NCBI GenBank assembly: GCA_012845835.1
Contig: JABAKD010000002.1
Coordinates: 12,751,120 to 12,815,119 of the forward strand
DNA from: Undaria pinnatifida
Taxonomy: Eukaryota > Sar > Phaeophyceae > Laminariales > Alariaceae
Length of the DNA: 64,000 nucleotides
Reading direction: 5' to 3'
A program made the position numbers and the translations under genes. The notes below the pieces were generated by a model. That model was given only the letters and a program-made list of their open reading frames with translations, did not search any database and was not told where the DNA came from. Shown here in pieces: positions 53,885-64,000 of the stretch. Position 1 is the first letter of the stretch. Every line of letters begins with the position of its first letter.

Positions 53885-55830
53885 GTTTTTTTTTTCCCAA
53901 AATCACCTTTTGCTTCTCAAAGAGCGTGTCCGAGAAGGTGATCAGTTTGGCTTCTACAAACACCGAAAGGGGATGGATGTGGGAGGGAAGAGGGCGTTTA
54001 ACTCGCAGTACATTTGAGGACGAGGAAGGTCGATTTGATTGCTGCGGAATAATGCCCTCATCCGCGAGCGGTGGGTGAGGTGGTTTCACAAACTGCTTAA
54101 CGCCAAATCGCTGACTCATGATCCGAGCTTGAGAAGTGCCCCCCGTGCAGACCCACTGGACGATGTGCCGTCCAGGTACAAAGTAGAGGAGGCGATCCGT
54201 GCGCTGGCGAGCCGAAAGGCGGTAGGGCCCGATGGCCTCCCGGCCGAGCTCCTGAAGGTCTTGGCCGACGAAGGAGAATTGGACACGCTCGGAAAGTTCC
54301 ACGATATCTTCGTCGCTGTGTGGAGGGAAGGTGGCGTGCCGCAACAATGGAAAGATGCAACGATTAAGGTGCTGCACAAGAAGAAAGATCGGAAAGATCG
54401 GACGGAGTGTGGCAACTATCGTGGCATCTCCCTCGTGGCTTAAGCCGGCAAAGTACTCCTCAAAGTCATCGCGGGTCGCCGTAGTGACTACTGCGAACGC
54501 GAGAACATTTTGCTGTAGGAACAGTGAGGGTTCAAACCCCAACGCTCGACGGTTGACATGATGTTTGTAATACGATGACTGCAGGAACTGGCGCGGAAGA
54601 AGGACACCCCCTTGTACTTGTGCTTTTTCGATCTCGCCAAAGCGTATGACTCCGTCGACCGAACCCTTCTGTGGGATGTTCTTGCTCGTTTTGGCGTGCC
54701 ACCGAAAATTCTCGCCGTCTTCCGCCAATTCCACGACGGCATGCAAGCATGTGTGCGGTTGGACGATGGAGAGTGCTCGGATACGTTGGACGTGGGGCAA
54801 GGTCTTAGGCAAGGGTGCGTGCTCGCGTCACTGCTGTTCAACATGTTTTTCACGGCAGTACTGCGTGTGGCCGAGAAACGCCTCCTAGCTGATGCAGCCA
54901 TCATGGACAATATGGTGCAGCTCCAACGAAAGAAGGAGAAAGGGTAGAAGAAGGGCACATCACGCACAAGCAAAGTCGACGGGTGGGGGGGGAAGGAGAA
55001 GGAGGAGGAGGTGCAGAGGTTGTGGGGTGTGCTGTACGCTTTCGATGCGGGCATCGTATCGCGATCGTCAGAAGGGCTGGAGATGATGATGACGGTGATC
55101 GTGACTGCGTACTCGGCGTTCGGACTTACGGTCTCCGAGGCCAAAACGGAGATTATGTGCGCGTGCAGACTAAAGGTGGTTGTAAGGTGCCGTTCACCGT
55201 CGATGCAGCCGGCCAGGTATACAAAACCAACGATCGAAGCTGTGCCCTTGGGCGGGGCTATCAGCGCAGACAGAGTACTCAGTATCGCGATGACGCGGCG
55301 TCTTCAGATGGCCTGGGCGTGCGTCCAGCGGTACAAAATGGAAATCTGCGATCGCGTGGGTCTGCGCTTACGGTTGAAGGTGCGATTGCCGAAAGCCGAG
55401 GTGATCGAGACACTACTCTACGGTTGCATGATGTGGAGTCCGAACAAGCCTGACTATGACAGGCTACGACGGGTTCACCACTCCATGCTCCTCCGATGCC
55501 TCGGCTGTCCGAAGCGGAAGCGCGACGACCACACCCTCTCGTACGCCGACGCGCTTGCCAAGACAGCTTTCGAGAGCATAGAGGCGACAGTGCTCCAACG
55601 AGAGCATAAGAGAAGGACTGGATGGTACACCTGAAGGAGGATATGTCTTTGGAATTAAGTTCGAAGGGTAGCCAAAGGCTGCACAGAAGGCCGGCAGATG
55701 GTTTCGACGGGTAGAGGAGGGGGCAGAGTCATTCATGCAGAAATGGCATGACGCGGAGAGCTGTAGAGCTGCAGAGCGACGCAAAGGCCGCGGCAGCGCC
55801 ATCCACTGTCGGCATCTCTAAGCGGCCGGG
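53885..55830 (+). pseudogene. LINE-B reverse transcriptase, decayed copy 1
   Basis: A non-LTR retrotransposon reverse transcriptase read in one plus-strand frame from about 54039 to 55634. Domains in order: a fingers segment with [14 protein letters not shown] (54216-54257), GNYRGISL (54411-54434), motif [12 protein letters not shown] (54630-54662), motif [17 protein letters not shown], then motif C. Motif C reads YAFD instead of YADD (about 55038-55049), losing a catalytic aspartate. At least five in-frame stops (54441, four more up to 54945) interrupt it, yet the frame itself is preserved. The C-terminal half (LLYGCMMWSPNKPDYDRLRR, KRKRDDHTLSYADALAKT) matches the copy at 61.6 kb; after it about 100 bp are deleted relative to that copy. 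No endonuclease domain is present, so the copy is 5'-truncated. It is inactive. Confidence 0.85.
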
Positions 55831-56640
55831 GGGAGGGTGGCGGGGGGAGTGGAGGGGAGGGGGAGGCGGGAGGGGGGGAGGGGGGAATGGGGGGCGTCCT
55901 GCCCAAGAGACTGAAGTCTGGGTCTGGCCATCATCGTCTTGACGTTTGTGGGTCTTCCATGGCCGTCACAAGCTAGCGCGAGGCCGCCCGAACTTCTTCG
56001 CCTTGTTGTGTTTTTCCCCCAGAGCCATTGATGCACTTAACAACCTTTGTATGCCCAATCAATGCCGTATTTAGGCAGTTCCCAGGGTTTGCTGGTATGG
56101 TGTTGTTTCCTTTCCTTTCCTTGCTTCCTCTTCTTTCACTTCTTTTCTTTTCTTTTCTTCTCTTTTCTTTTCCTTTTTTTCTCTTCTTTTTTTTTCTCTT
56201 CTCTTTTCTTTTGTTTTCTTTATTTTTACAATCCTTTCCTTTCCTCTTCCTCTTTTTTTCTCTTTCTCTTTCTTTTCTTTCTTTTCTTTATTTTTCCAAT
56301 TGACTTGAGTCTGTCATGCGTATGGGTAGTGATGGGTTCTACATGTAATATATACGTGGTAGTAATTTCGGGGTGGCATGGGGTGTGGTCGTTTCTCAGA
56401 CGCGAGTATAAAGACGTGTGTACCAGTATGGGCCTGGCACGTCGTAGGCTGACGCCCGTTTTCGCTTTTTTATATGTTTCTGGCGGAGGCATGAACTGCA
56501 TCAGCTATGATATATGCGTGTATCACTTTGGCTTGCTTGTGTTTTTTCCCTGGGGTATTCCTCAGCTCCATCCAGAGTGACTGGAGCATAACCTGTGAAC
56601 ACGGACTTGATTATGCGAGTGAATGCGAGAAAAACAACAA
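55826..56640 (+). mobile_element. LINE-B copy 1, 3' UTR and (AAC) tail
   Basis: In order: G-rich tract (55826-55890), a block with AGACTGAAGTCTGGGTCTGG, a pyrimidine tract of TTTTC words (56105-56298), CAATTGACTTG, a ~340-bp terminal module ending GAGTGACTGGAGCATAACC and GCGAGTGAATGCGAGAA, then a short AAC tail. The same order follows the second copy at 62.15-63.16 kb, so I read the whole as one 3' UTR. Confidence 0.75.
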
Positions 56641-56669
56641 CAACAACTTGCCAGGTCTACTCGCAACAG

Positions 56670-56990
56670 ATACCATAGCCTCAGCGACCTTCTGGACAAA
56701 CAAGCCGTGGTCACAGTTGTCTTCCCTTCTCTCCCCGGTGCTTGCCTTCATTTTAGTCGCGCGAAATTATTCCCACTTTTCAGCTTTTTACGCTCGCTGA
56801 CTATAACAGCATCGAGTATAGCTTAATTAACAACTAACTCACGCCTTTCTCGCGTTTTCCGCCGGTCGCTTTCTTTTATAAAGAAAAAGTCCCTGCGAGC
56901 ACGAGCACATGCACTCGGGGGGAATTCCAACCAGCATCATTGATTTCATTAGCAGGGACGATATTCACCTACTGACTGTATACTACTCCA
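56670..56990 (+). repeat. Element J related fragment
   Basis: CTCAGCGACCTTCTGGACAA and GTCACAGTTGTCTTCCC, followed by a block (GAGCACGAGCACATGCACTC) also found at 40310-40470. It indicates that the J family is larger than its inverted arms. Confidence 0.5.
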
Positions 56991-57077
56991 CAGGGAACGC
57001 CTGCCTCTAGAGGGTTCCCGTTAGATTGTCTTTTCTTTCCTTTCCTTCATCTTCATTTCTTTTCTTTGTTTCTTTTT

Positions 57078-57451
57078 TCCAATTGACTTGCGTCTGTCGT
57101 GCGTATGTATGCGTAGTGATAAGGTACTACGTGCAATTATTAAGGTACTACGTGCAATTATTAATATGTACGTGGTGCTCTTTCTTGTGTGGCACGCCGT
57201 GTTATAGTCGTTTTTTCCAGGCGCGAGTAGTGAGACGCATGTACCAGTACTGACCTGGCACATCGTGGGCTGACTCCCGATTTCACTTTTTATATGTTTC
57301 CGTCGGAGGCATGAATTGCGTCAGCTGTGAGTATGAGTGTACAACCTTTGTTTAGTTTGTTTGTGCTTTTTCCCTGGGGTATTCCTCAGTTCCAGAGTGA
57401 CTGGAGCCTGTCCTGTGACCACCGATTTGATTATGCCAGTTAATGTTGAAA
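57078..57451 (+). mobile_element. LINE-B terminal module (5'-truncated copy)
   Basis: CAATTGACTTGCGTCTGTCG to GTGACTGGAGCCTGTCCTGT, preceded by a short pyrimidine tract and leading straight into the (AAC)n array. GGTACTACGTGCAATTATTA is tandemly doubled near 57122-57165. Confidence 0.75.
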
Positions 57452-57899
<448 letters not shown>

Positions 57900-57902
57900 G
57901 AC

Positions 57903-58110
57903 AAGATCCGAGATCTAAGACGGACAGGATCTTGGGTTCTGGCCTCTGCGGTCTCCAAAATAGTAACATCACAACTCGTTTTCTATATCCATCCGATATA
58001 TTACGTTGATAGGGTCTCGCCTTCCGTTACCTGGAGGGACCCCGTTTGGCTCAAGGTCTAAGACGGAGAGGCTCTCTGGGTTCTGACCTTTTGAGGCATC
58101 CACACACAGC
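57903..58110. repeat. Dispersed repeat M, two partial copies
   Basis: GATCTAAGACGGACAGGATC and GTCTAAGACGGAGAGGCTC begin the two parts, matching 50820-51010. It directly follows the (AAC)n array. Confidence 0.5.
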
Positions 58111-58313
58111 AGCAATAATACGTAATAATATCAGAAATATCCATCGGTCCGTACAAAATAATGCCCAGATCTTTGTTTTTCCTCATCCGCCAGAGGATTA
58201 GAAAAAAAAAAAAGTCGATCCATGTCCATGTATGTATGTGTGATACAAAATCATCAACATGGTGGGTGTGCTGGAGATTGATCAGATAGATACCTTTCTG
58301 TACACGAGGACCC

Positions 58314-58905
58314 CTGTTGTTTGTTGTTGTTGTTCTCACATTAACTCGCATAACCAAGTCCGTGGACACAGGGCAGGCTCCAGTCACTCTGGAGCTGAGG
58401 AATACCCCAGGGAAAAAGCACACAAACAAACCAAACAAAGGTTGTACACGCATAATCACAGCTGACGCAATTCATGCCTCCGACAGAAACATATAAAACA
58501 GTGAAATCGGGAGTCAGCCTACGATGTGCCAGGTCCGTACTGGTGCATACGTCTCATTACTCGCGCCTGGAAAAAACGACTATACCGCTTCCCACCCAGG
58601 AAAGTGACTACCACGTATATACTACACGTAGTACCTATCACTACGCATACGTACGTCAGACTTGAGTAAAGTCAATTGGAACAAAGAAAAGAAAAGAAAA
58701 GAAAAGAAGAGGAAGCAAGGGCAGGAAAGGAAAACACACCATACTATTATTCATACTAGAATTCACACCAGACCCTAGGAACTGACTAGAACAAAGACGG
58801 TATTGGGCTCATTTTTTTTCGTCTTCTTTTTTCACACTTGTACTCCAGCTTGTGACGGCCATTGGAAGGTCCACAAACTTCAAGATGATGATGGCCACAC
58901 CCAGA
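58314..58905 (-). mobile_element. LINE-B 3' UTR copy, antisense
   Basis: Read on the minus strand: a UTR block (58905-58850, AAGTTTGTGGACCTTCCAAT), CAGTTCCTAGGGTCTGG, a pyrimidine tract (58715-58680), then the terminal module down to GAACAACAACAACAA near 58320. The (GTT)n array on its right belongs to the next copy. Confidence 0.7.
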
Positions 58906-58907
58906 CC

Positions 58908-59272
<365 letters not shown>

Positions 59273-59299
59273 CCAACGGTGCTACACGCATGTGTTATT

Positions 59300-59580
59300 A
59301 TTAAAATAAAAATACACTCTTGCTGTGAGACCGAAGATTTTGTCGAAACTCATCTTTCTTTACAAGCTGTGTGCGATACTCCGATCGCGCGCGTATATCT
59401 TATAAAAATAAAAATACACTCCAGCTGTGAGATCGAAGATTTTGTCGAAACTCATCTTTGCAAGCTGTGTGTGATACTCCGATCACGCGTATCACTGGGT
59501 GTGTCCTCATTAAGGATATAGGTCGGCGACTCCCCTTGGGACTACAGTGTAGCTTGTACCAGGGTTAACAGGGTGATGTC
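59300..59580 (-). repeat. Repeat F, partly duplicated copy
   Basis: Two units (AAAATAAAAATACACTC, GCTGTGAGA, TTTGTCGAAACTCATCTTT, AAGCTGTGTG) at about 59303-59395 and 59403-59490, followed by GTCCTCATTAAGGATATAGG and CGGCGACTCCCCTTG, reverse of 38775-38830. Confidence 0.65.
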
Positions 59581-59699
59581 AATTCAGTCTGTGCGCGGAA
59601 ACTATAAAACTTGTTTTTGAGGGGGACAATATATGACAGCTGTGGAAGGAAATGCATCAGTTTATAAAGTGTATGCTGTAAGTCGTACGCCCAGTTAGG

Positions 59700-60345
59700 A
59701 GAGGGCGGAGTGTTCGGGGGGGTGGGGGGGGGGGGGGGGGGAAGGAATTTCCTACACCTTTTTTAGGTCGCATAAATGTAGGGACTTGCAATACATGTGG
59801 TGCTAGGTCTAGGCGATGCTTCGGGTGGTGGGGAAGGAGGGGGCGTTTGGGGCGGGCGGGGGGAGGGGAATGAATTGGAGCTACGGCATGGATGGCTAGG
59901 AATATTATGAGGTGATATCAACTGCCTGTTAGTGTATATTACTCTGGCATATTTAGATTTTATGTGGGGTATTTGAACAAGAGGGAGCGGGGGAAAAAAA
60001 TAAAAAAATAAAAAAATAAAAAGGGGGGGGGGGGCGGGGGGTTGGGGGGGGGGGGGGGGGGGGGGAAGGGAACTGGAGCTACGGCATGGATAGATAGCTA
60101 GAAAGACAATGAGGTGATATCAGCTGCCTGGTAGTGTTTATTACTCTGGCAGATATTGATTTTAGGTGGGGCGTTTGAACAAAAGAGATCGGGGGGAGGG
60201 GGGACGGGCGGGACAACTCAATATGTGAGTGGACAATATGAATCCTTCAAGGGGACATCTCTGGCGGTTGTAGAAGGAATGCATCAGTTTATATAACCTG
60301 CCTGGTATTGTCTATTATTATAGCAGATTTGATGTTAGGTGTGGA
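59700..60345 (+). repeat. ~190-bp tandem repeat with poly-G runs
   Basis: Units near 59870 and 60064 share GGAGCTACGGCATGGAT, GAGGTGATATCARCTGCCTG, TTACTCTGGCA and GGGGYRTTTGAACAA. A partial unit lies near 60260-60345. G runs of 8-20 bases separate them (59720-59742, 60021-60066). Confidence 0.75.
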
Positions 60346-60660
60346 AACATTTTTTAGGTGTGGTACACTGTGTTATAGCTTCGTGGTGTGTTATTGTACA
60401 TGGATTGCAAGATAGAACATTTCAATCGATAGGTGTAACCATGTAGTTACCATGATTTTACCGTGCCGATGTGGGGCTCTGAGGTTGCTAATTACAAGAT
60501 AGATACATATTGCAGAATACGACAGGCGAGGTGATGCGGTCATGCAATGACAACACCATTGAGCACGAGGGGGAGAAGTGCAAATCGTCAGTGTTTTGAA
60601 AGGAACGCTTGATGCACCCGCGTTCAATTGCGTTGCTTCGTTAGGCATGCTTATTTTATC
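60346..60660. other. No recognisable gene
   Basis: Short stretch between the poly-G array and the next LINE-B fragment; I see nothing identifiable. Confidence 0.4.
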
Positions 60661-60955
60661 ACGGCTGAAGCAATTCTTGCCTCCGCCAGAAACATGTAAA
60701 AAGTGAAATCGGGAGTCAGCCTACGATGTCCCAGGTCCATACTGGTGCATACGTCTCACTACTCGCGCCTGGAAAAACCGACTATACCTCTTGCCACCCA
60801 GCAAAGATTACCGTGTATATTACACGCAGTACCTATCACTACGCATACGCGCGTCAGACGCAAGTCAATTGGAGAAAAGAAACGAAGAAAAGAAAAGAAG
60901 AGAAAGGAAAGGAAACGAAAGGAAAGGTAAGGAAAGGAAAGAAGCGAAAAAGCCC
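60661..60955 (-). mobile_element. LINE-B terminal fragment, antisense
   Basis: GAAATCGGGAGTCAGCCTAC, ACTACTCGCGCCTGGAAAAA and CGCAAGTCAATTGG, then a purine tract of AAAGG words, the complement of the LINE-B pyrimidine tract. The AAC end is missing. Confidence 0.7.
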
Positions 60956-61301
60956 CTAGAACGTACCAGGTAGTTTTTTCAGGATAGATCTTCCTAGGGT
61001 CGGGTTGCTGTTGTTTGTCACCGTTGTTCGTGCTAGGAATCATCTCCACGATTGACGAGATCAAGGCACTGATCTGGCAGAGACCCAACCACACCCCTAG
61101 CCAACCTCAACCGAAAGAAGGACGGATATTTCTGAAGGCCTTTCGAGGCCGCGTATCTTGACAATATCATGTGAAGACAACAACACAGCACACAAAGTAT
61201 CTGTCCCCACAGCAGTCATCAGTGTCAGTTAGTCTGCGATCACTAGGAAACATTTTACAGCTCTGCAGTAGCAGGATGGCGAACCAGGAGGAACACCTGT
61301 C

Positions 61302-61625
61302 GTAGTTGTTGTTGTTGCTGTTGTTGTTGTTGTTGTTGTTGTGGTTGTTGTTGTGGTTGTGGTTGTTGTTGTGGTTGTTGTGGTTGTGGTTGTTGTTGTT
61401 GTGGTTGCATAATCCTGAAGTCCATGGCCACAGGACAGAGGCTCCAGTCACTCTGGAGTGGAAGAATATGTGCCAGGGAGAAAGGCGAAGTGTCACATCG
61501 AGTAAGTTGTTGTTGTTGTTCTCACATCAATTCGCGTGATCAAGTCCGTGGTCACAGAACAGGCTCCAGTCACTCTGGAGCTGAGGAATACCCCAGGGAA
61601 AAGCACGAACACACCAAAGGTGGTA
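61302..61625 (-). mobile_element. Two antisense LINE-B termini with GTT-rich tails
   Basis: A (GTT/GTG)n run at 61302-61408 precedes GTCCATGGCCACAGGACAGA and CTCCAGTCACTCTGGAGTGG. A second short GTT run at 61507-61520 precedes GTTCTCACATCAATTCGCGT and GGAGCTGAGGAATACCCC. The second ends where the plus-strand LINE-B body begins at about 61627. Confidence 0.65.
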
Positions 61626-61626
61626 C

Positions 61627-62160
61627 ACGAGTATATCTGCTTTACGGTTGCATGGCGTGGAGCCCGAACAAGCCTGAATATGACAGGCTACGACGGGTTC
61701 ACCACGCCATGTTCCTCCGATGCCTCGGATGGCGGAAACGGAAGCGCGACGACCACACCCTATCGTACGCCGACGCGCTTGCCAAGACAGCTTCCGAGAG
61801 CATAGAGGTGATAGTGCGCAAACGGAGGATATTGTGTGCGGGCTTCGTAGCACGTATGGGGGAGGAGAGTCTGCCACAGAGGGTGATGTTTGGGGAGCTT
61901 GTTGGGGGTAAGGGCTACTCAGGGGGGCAAGAGAAGGACTGCATGGCTCATCTGAAGGAGGATATGTCGGTCTTTGGAATAAAACTCAAAGGGTGGCGAA
62001 AGGCTGCTCAGAAGGCCGCCAGACGGTTTCGACGAATAGAGGAGGGAGCCGAGTTGTTCATGCGGAATTGGCATGAAACGGAGAGACGCAAAGCTGCAGA
62101 GCGACGCGCAAAGGCTGCGGCAGTGCCATCCACCGTTGGCATCTCTCAGCGGCCGGGGGG
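61627..62160 (+). pseudogene. LINE-B C-terminal ORF, 5'-truncated copy 2
   Basis: Uninterrupted reading of the LINE-B C-terminal region: LLYGCMAWSPNKPEYDRLRR, then RCLGWRKRKRDDHTLSYADA, KRRILCAGFVARMGEE, and a basic end rich in ERRKAAERRAKAAA. This is the region downstream of the reverse transcriptase core, about 180 residues. No catalytic domain is present, so the piece cannot act alone. The frame also runs upstream into antisense LINE-B terminus, which is chance. It is better preserved than copy 1 and keeps ~100 bp deleted there. The frame continues into a Gly-rich tail made by the G tract, which I do not count as protein. Confidence 0.8.
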
Positions 62161-62440
62161 AGGAGGGAGGGGGGGAAGGGGGAGGAGTAAGGGGGGAAGG
62201 GGGGGAGGGGGGGAGTGGGGGAGGGGGGAGGGGGGGAGGGGGGGAGGGGGGGAAGGGGGGAGGGGGGAGGGGGGGTGGGGGGGAAGGGGGGAGGGGGGGA
62301 GGGGGGGAGGGGGGAGGGGGTGAGGGGGGAGGGGAGGAGGGGGGAGGGGGGAGGGGGGGGAGGGGGGAGGGGGGACGGGAGGAGGGGAGGAGGGGGGAGG
62401 GGGGGAGGGGGGGAGGGGGGGGAGGGGAAGGGAAGGGAGG
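62151..62440 (+). repeat. G-rich tract in LINE-B 3' region
   Basis: Almost 290 bp of GGGGGGA/GGGGA words. The matching position in copy 1 (55826-55890) is much shorter, so the tract has expanded here. Many G-quadruplex-capable runs. Confidence 0.9.
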
Positions 62441-63160
62441 GCATCATGCCCAAGAGACTGAAGTCTGGGTCTGGCCATCATCGTCTTGAAATTTGTGGGC
62501 CTTCCAATAGCCGTCACAAGATAGCGTAAGACAGCCCTGACTTTTTCGCCATGTTGCGTTCTCTCCCCAGTGCCATTGATGATGCACTTGATACCCTCTA
62601 TGAGCCCAATGCCGTCTTCAGTCAGTTCCTAGGGTCTGCTAGTATGACATTTTTTTTTCTTTTCCTTTCCTTGCTTCCAGCTCTTGTCTTTACTTTTCTT
62701 GCTTTTCTTGTCTTTTCTTTTCTTTTCTTTTCTTTCCTTTTTCGTTTTTTCGCTTTTTGTCTTTTCTTCCCTTTCCTTTATCTTCTTTTCTTTTATTTGT
62801 TTCTTTTTTCCAATTGACGTGCGTCTGTGGTGCGTATGTATGCGTAGTGATAGGTACTACGTGCAATATATACGTGGTAGTCTTTCTTGGGTGGCAAGCG
62901 GTATAGTCGGTTTTTTCAGGCGCGAGTAGTGAGACGTATGCACCAGTATGGACCTGGCACATCGTAGGCTGGCTCCCGATTTCACTTTTATATGTGGGTG
63001 AAGGCATGAATTGCGTCAACTGTGATATAATATGCGTGTACCACCTTTGGTTTGTTTGTGTTTTTCCCTGGGGTATTCCTCAGCTCCAGAGTGACTGGAG
63101 CCTGTCCTGTGACCACGGACTTGATTATGCTAGCTTTAATGTGAGAACAACAACAATATC
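62441..63160 (+). mobile_element. LINE-B copy 2, 3' UTR
   Basis: AGACTGAAGTCTGGGTCTGG, pyrimidine tract (62655-62812), CAATTGACGTGCGTCTGTGG, terminal module and a short ACAACAACAATA end. Same order as 55.89-56.64 kb. Confidence 0.8.
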
Positions 63161-63395
63161 ACAGCTGACGCAATTCATGCCTCCACCAGAAACATATAAA
63201 AGTGAAATCGGGAGCCAGCCTACGATGTGCCAGGTCCATACTGGTGCAAACGTCTCACTACTCGCGCCTGGAAAAAATGACTAAAACGCCGCTTGCCACC
63301 CAAGAAAGACTACCACGTATATATTGCACGTAGTACCTATTGGTTCACATACGCACGACAGACGCAAGTCAAATGGAAAAAAGAAACAAGTGAGG
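63160..63395 (-). mobile_element. LINE-B terminal module, inverted against copy 2
   Basis: CACAGCTGACGCAATTCATG to GACGCAAGTCAAATGGAAAA is the reverse complement of about 62810-63030. Together with copy 2 it forms an inverted repeat with a ~130-bp spacer. Confidence 0.75.
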
Positions 63396-63780
63396 CGGGG
63401 TCCCCGAATAAGGCGGTATCCCTATATAAGGCGGTCTGAACAAGGCGGTATCCCTATATAAGGCGGTCTGAATAAGGCGGTATCCCTATGTAAGGCGGTC
63501 TGAATGAGGCGGTATCCCTATATAAGGCGGTCTGAATGAGGCGGTATCCCTGTATAAGGCGGTCTGAATAAGGCGGTATCCCTACACAAGGCGGTCTGAA
63601 TGAGGCGATATCCCTATATAAGGCGGTGTGAATAAGGCGGTATCCCTACAAGACGGTCTGAATAAGGCGGTATCCCTATATGAGGCGGTCTGAATGAGGC
63701 GGTACCTCTATACAAGGCGGTATGAATGAGGCGGTATCCCTATATAGAGGCGGTATCCCTATATAAGGCGGCCAAAATCA
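63396..63780 (+). repeat. ~32-bp minisatellite (GGCGGTATCCCTATATAAGG)
   Basis: About 12 units of AAGGCGGTATCCCTATATAAGGCGGTCTGAAT-type sequence with small substitutions and one shortened unit near 63640. GGCGGT occurs twice per unit, so a half-period also exists. Confidence 0.95.
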
Positions 63781-63885
63781 CCTGGCACGAACTCGTAAGG
63801 TGGAATGAATAAGGCGGCTTCCTCCAATAAGACGGTCACATTGCTCTGGCACACCACACCACCTTACCGGGGGAACCCTTACAAT

Positions 63886-63985
63886 GCGCCAGCTAGCGTT
63901 GGGCTGCGAAAGCAACTGAGTTAAATCGACACACAACGCGTATGAAAATACGTGGAAGTGTGGTGAGCTAAAGCTTTATTTTTCC
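63886..63985 (+). repeat. Dispersed repeat shared with 11385-11480
   Basis: GCGCCAGCTAGCGTTGGGCT to GTGGAAGTGTGGTGAG. The following CATCCGCCAGAGGA at the window end also occurs at 58184-58197. Confidence 0.6.
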
Positions 63986-64000
63986 CCATCCGCCAGAGGA

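Noticed and set aside
54097-54415. Minus-strand frames across the LINE-B reverse transcriptase
   Set aside because: Shadows of the plus-strand RT, which has recognisable motifs in order.
56105-56300. Hydrophobic Phe/Leu-rich membrane protein
   Set aside because: Translation of the LINE-B pyrimidine tract.
61424-62323. A single 299-codon gene
   Set aside because: The first ~65 codons are antisense LINE-B terminus and the last ~55 are the G tract; only the middle is LINE-B protein.
63396-63780. CRISPR-like direct repeats
   Set aside because: Repeats are contiguous without unique spacers, and the sequence is eukaryotic; it is a minisatellite.

Overview
This is a eukaryotic nuclear window made almost entirely of decayed transposable elements, tandem repeats and simple-sequence arrays. 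I found no intact host protein gene, rRNA or credible functional tRNA in 64 kb. Every recognisable coding segment is a broken retroelement: two unrelated non-LTR retrotransposons (called LINE-A and LINE-B here) and one chromovirus-type integrase. Interstitial telomere-like CCCTAA tracts, Ty3-type integrase with GPY and chromodomain modules, and many small inverted-repeat elements point to a repeat-rich eukaryote. The protein style and repeat landscape would suit a stramenopile such as a brown alga, but this is a weak inference and nothing here proves the lineage. Element names used below are mine.

Layout. 0-2.6 kb: CCCATGGG-rich low-complexity block and dispersed repeats. 2.6-6.7 kb: G-rich minisatellite, then a degenerate LINE-A copy with a YMDD box. 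7.8-9.5 kb: satellite of ~126 bp units. 11.6-13.1 kb: a MITE-2 copy, an antisense LINE-A 3' end and MITE-H. 14.6-18.2 kb: MITE-1, a hAT-like element with an 8-bp target duplication, telomere-like tracts and MITE-3. 20.1-21.9 kb: triplet arrays and LINE-A 3' ends on (TTA)n. 22.3-25.1 kb: three very short (about 84 bp) LTRs in direct orientation, with PBS and polypurine tracts, enclosing an antisense integrase-chromodomain ORF whose N-terminus resembles eEF1B. 26.5-35.1 kb: more hAT-like, MITE and dispersed-repeat copies, a GATC-dense tract and a 420-bp (GACCC)n array. 35-39 kb: nested MITE-1 and MITE-2. 39.4-42 kb: long-inverted-repeat element, then a complete 709-bp TRIM-like element with target duplications. 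42-50 kb: tandem arrays and microsatellites. 52.7-53.9 kb: MITE-2, (GTTC)n, MITE-1. 53.9-63.4 kb: a LINE-B cluster with (AAC)n tails. 63.4-63.8 kb: a 32-bp minisatellite.

How the parts relate. Several microsatellites start where a retroelement ends: (AAC)n follows LINE-B 3' ends and (TTA)n abuts LINE-A 3' ends. The (GACCC)n array lies inside a hAT-like element. Two LTR families share one primer-binding sequence, and two MITE families share CTACGATAG in their termini. A 9-bp near-palindrome, TACC(A/T)GGTA, occurs 22 times where about 0.5 is expected. The strongest candidates for something new are the LTR-bounded antisense integrase/eEF1B-like chimera and the TACCWGGTA motif.
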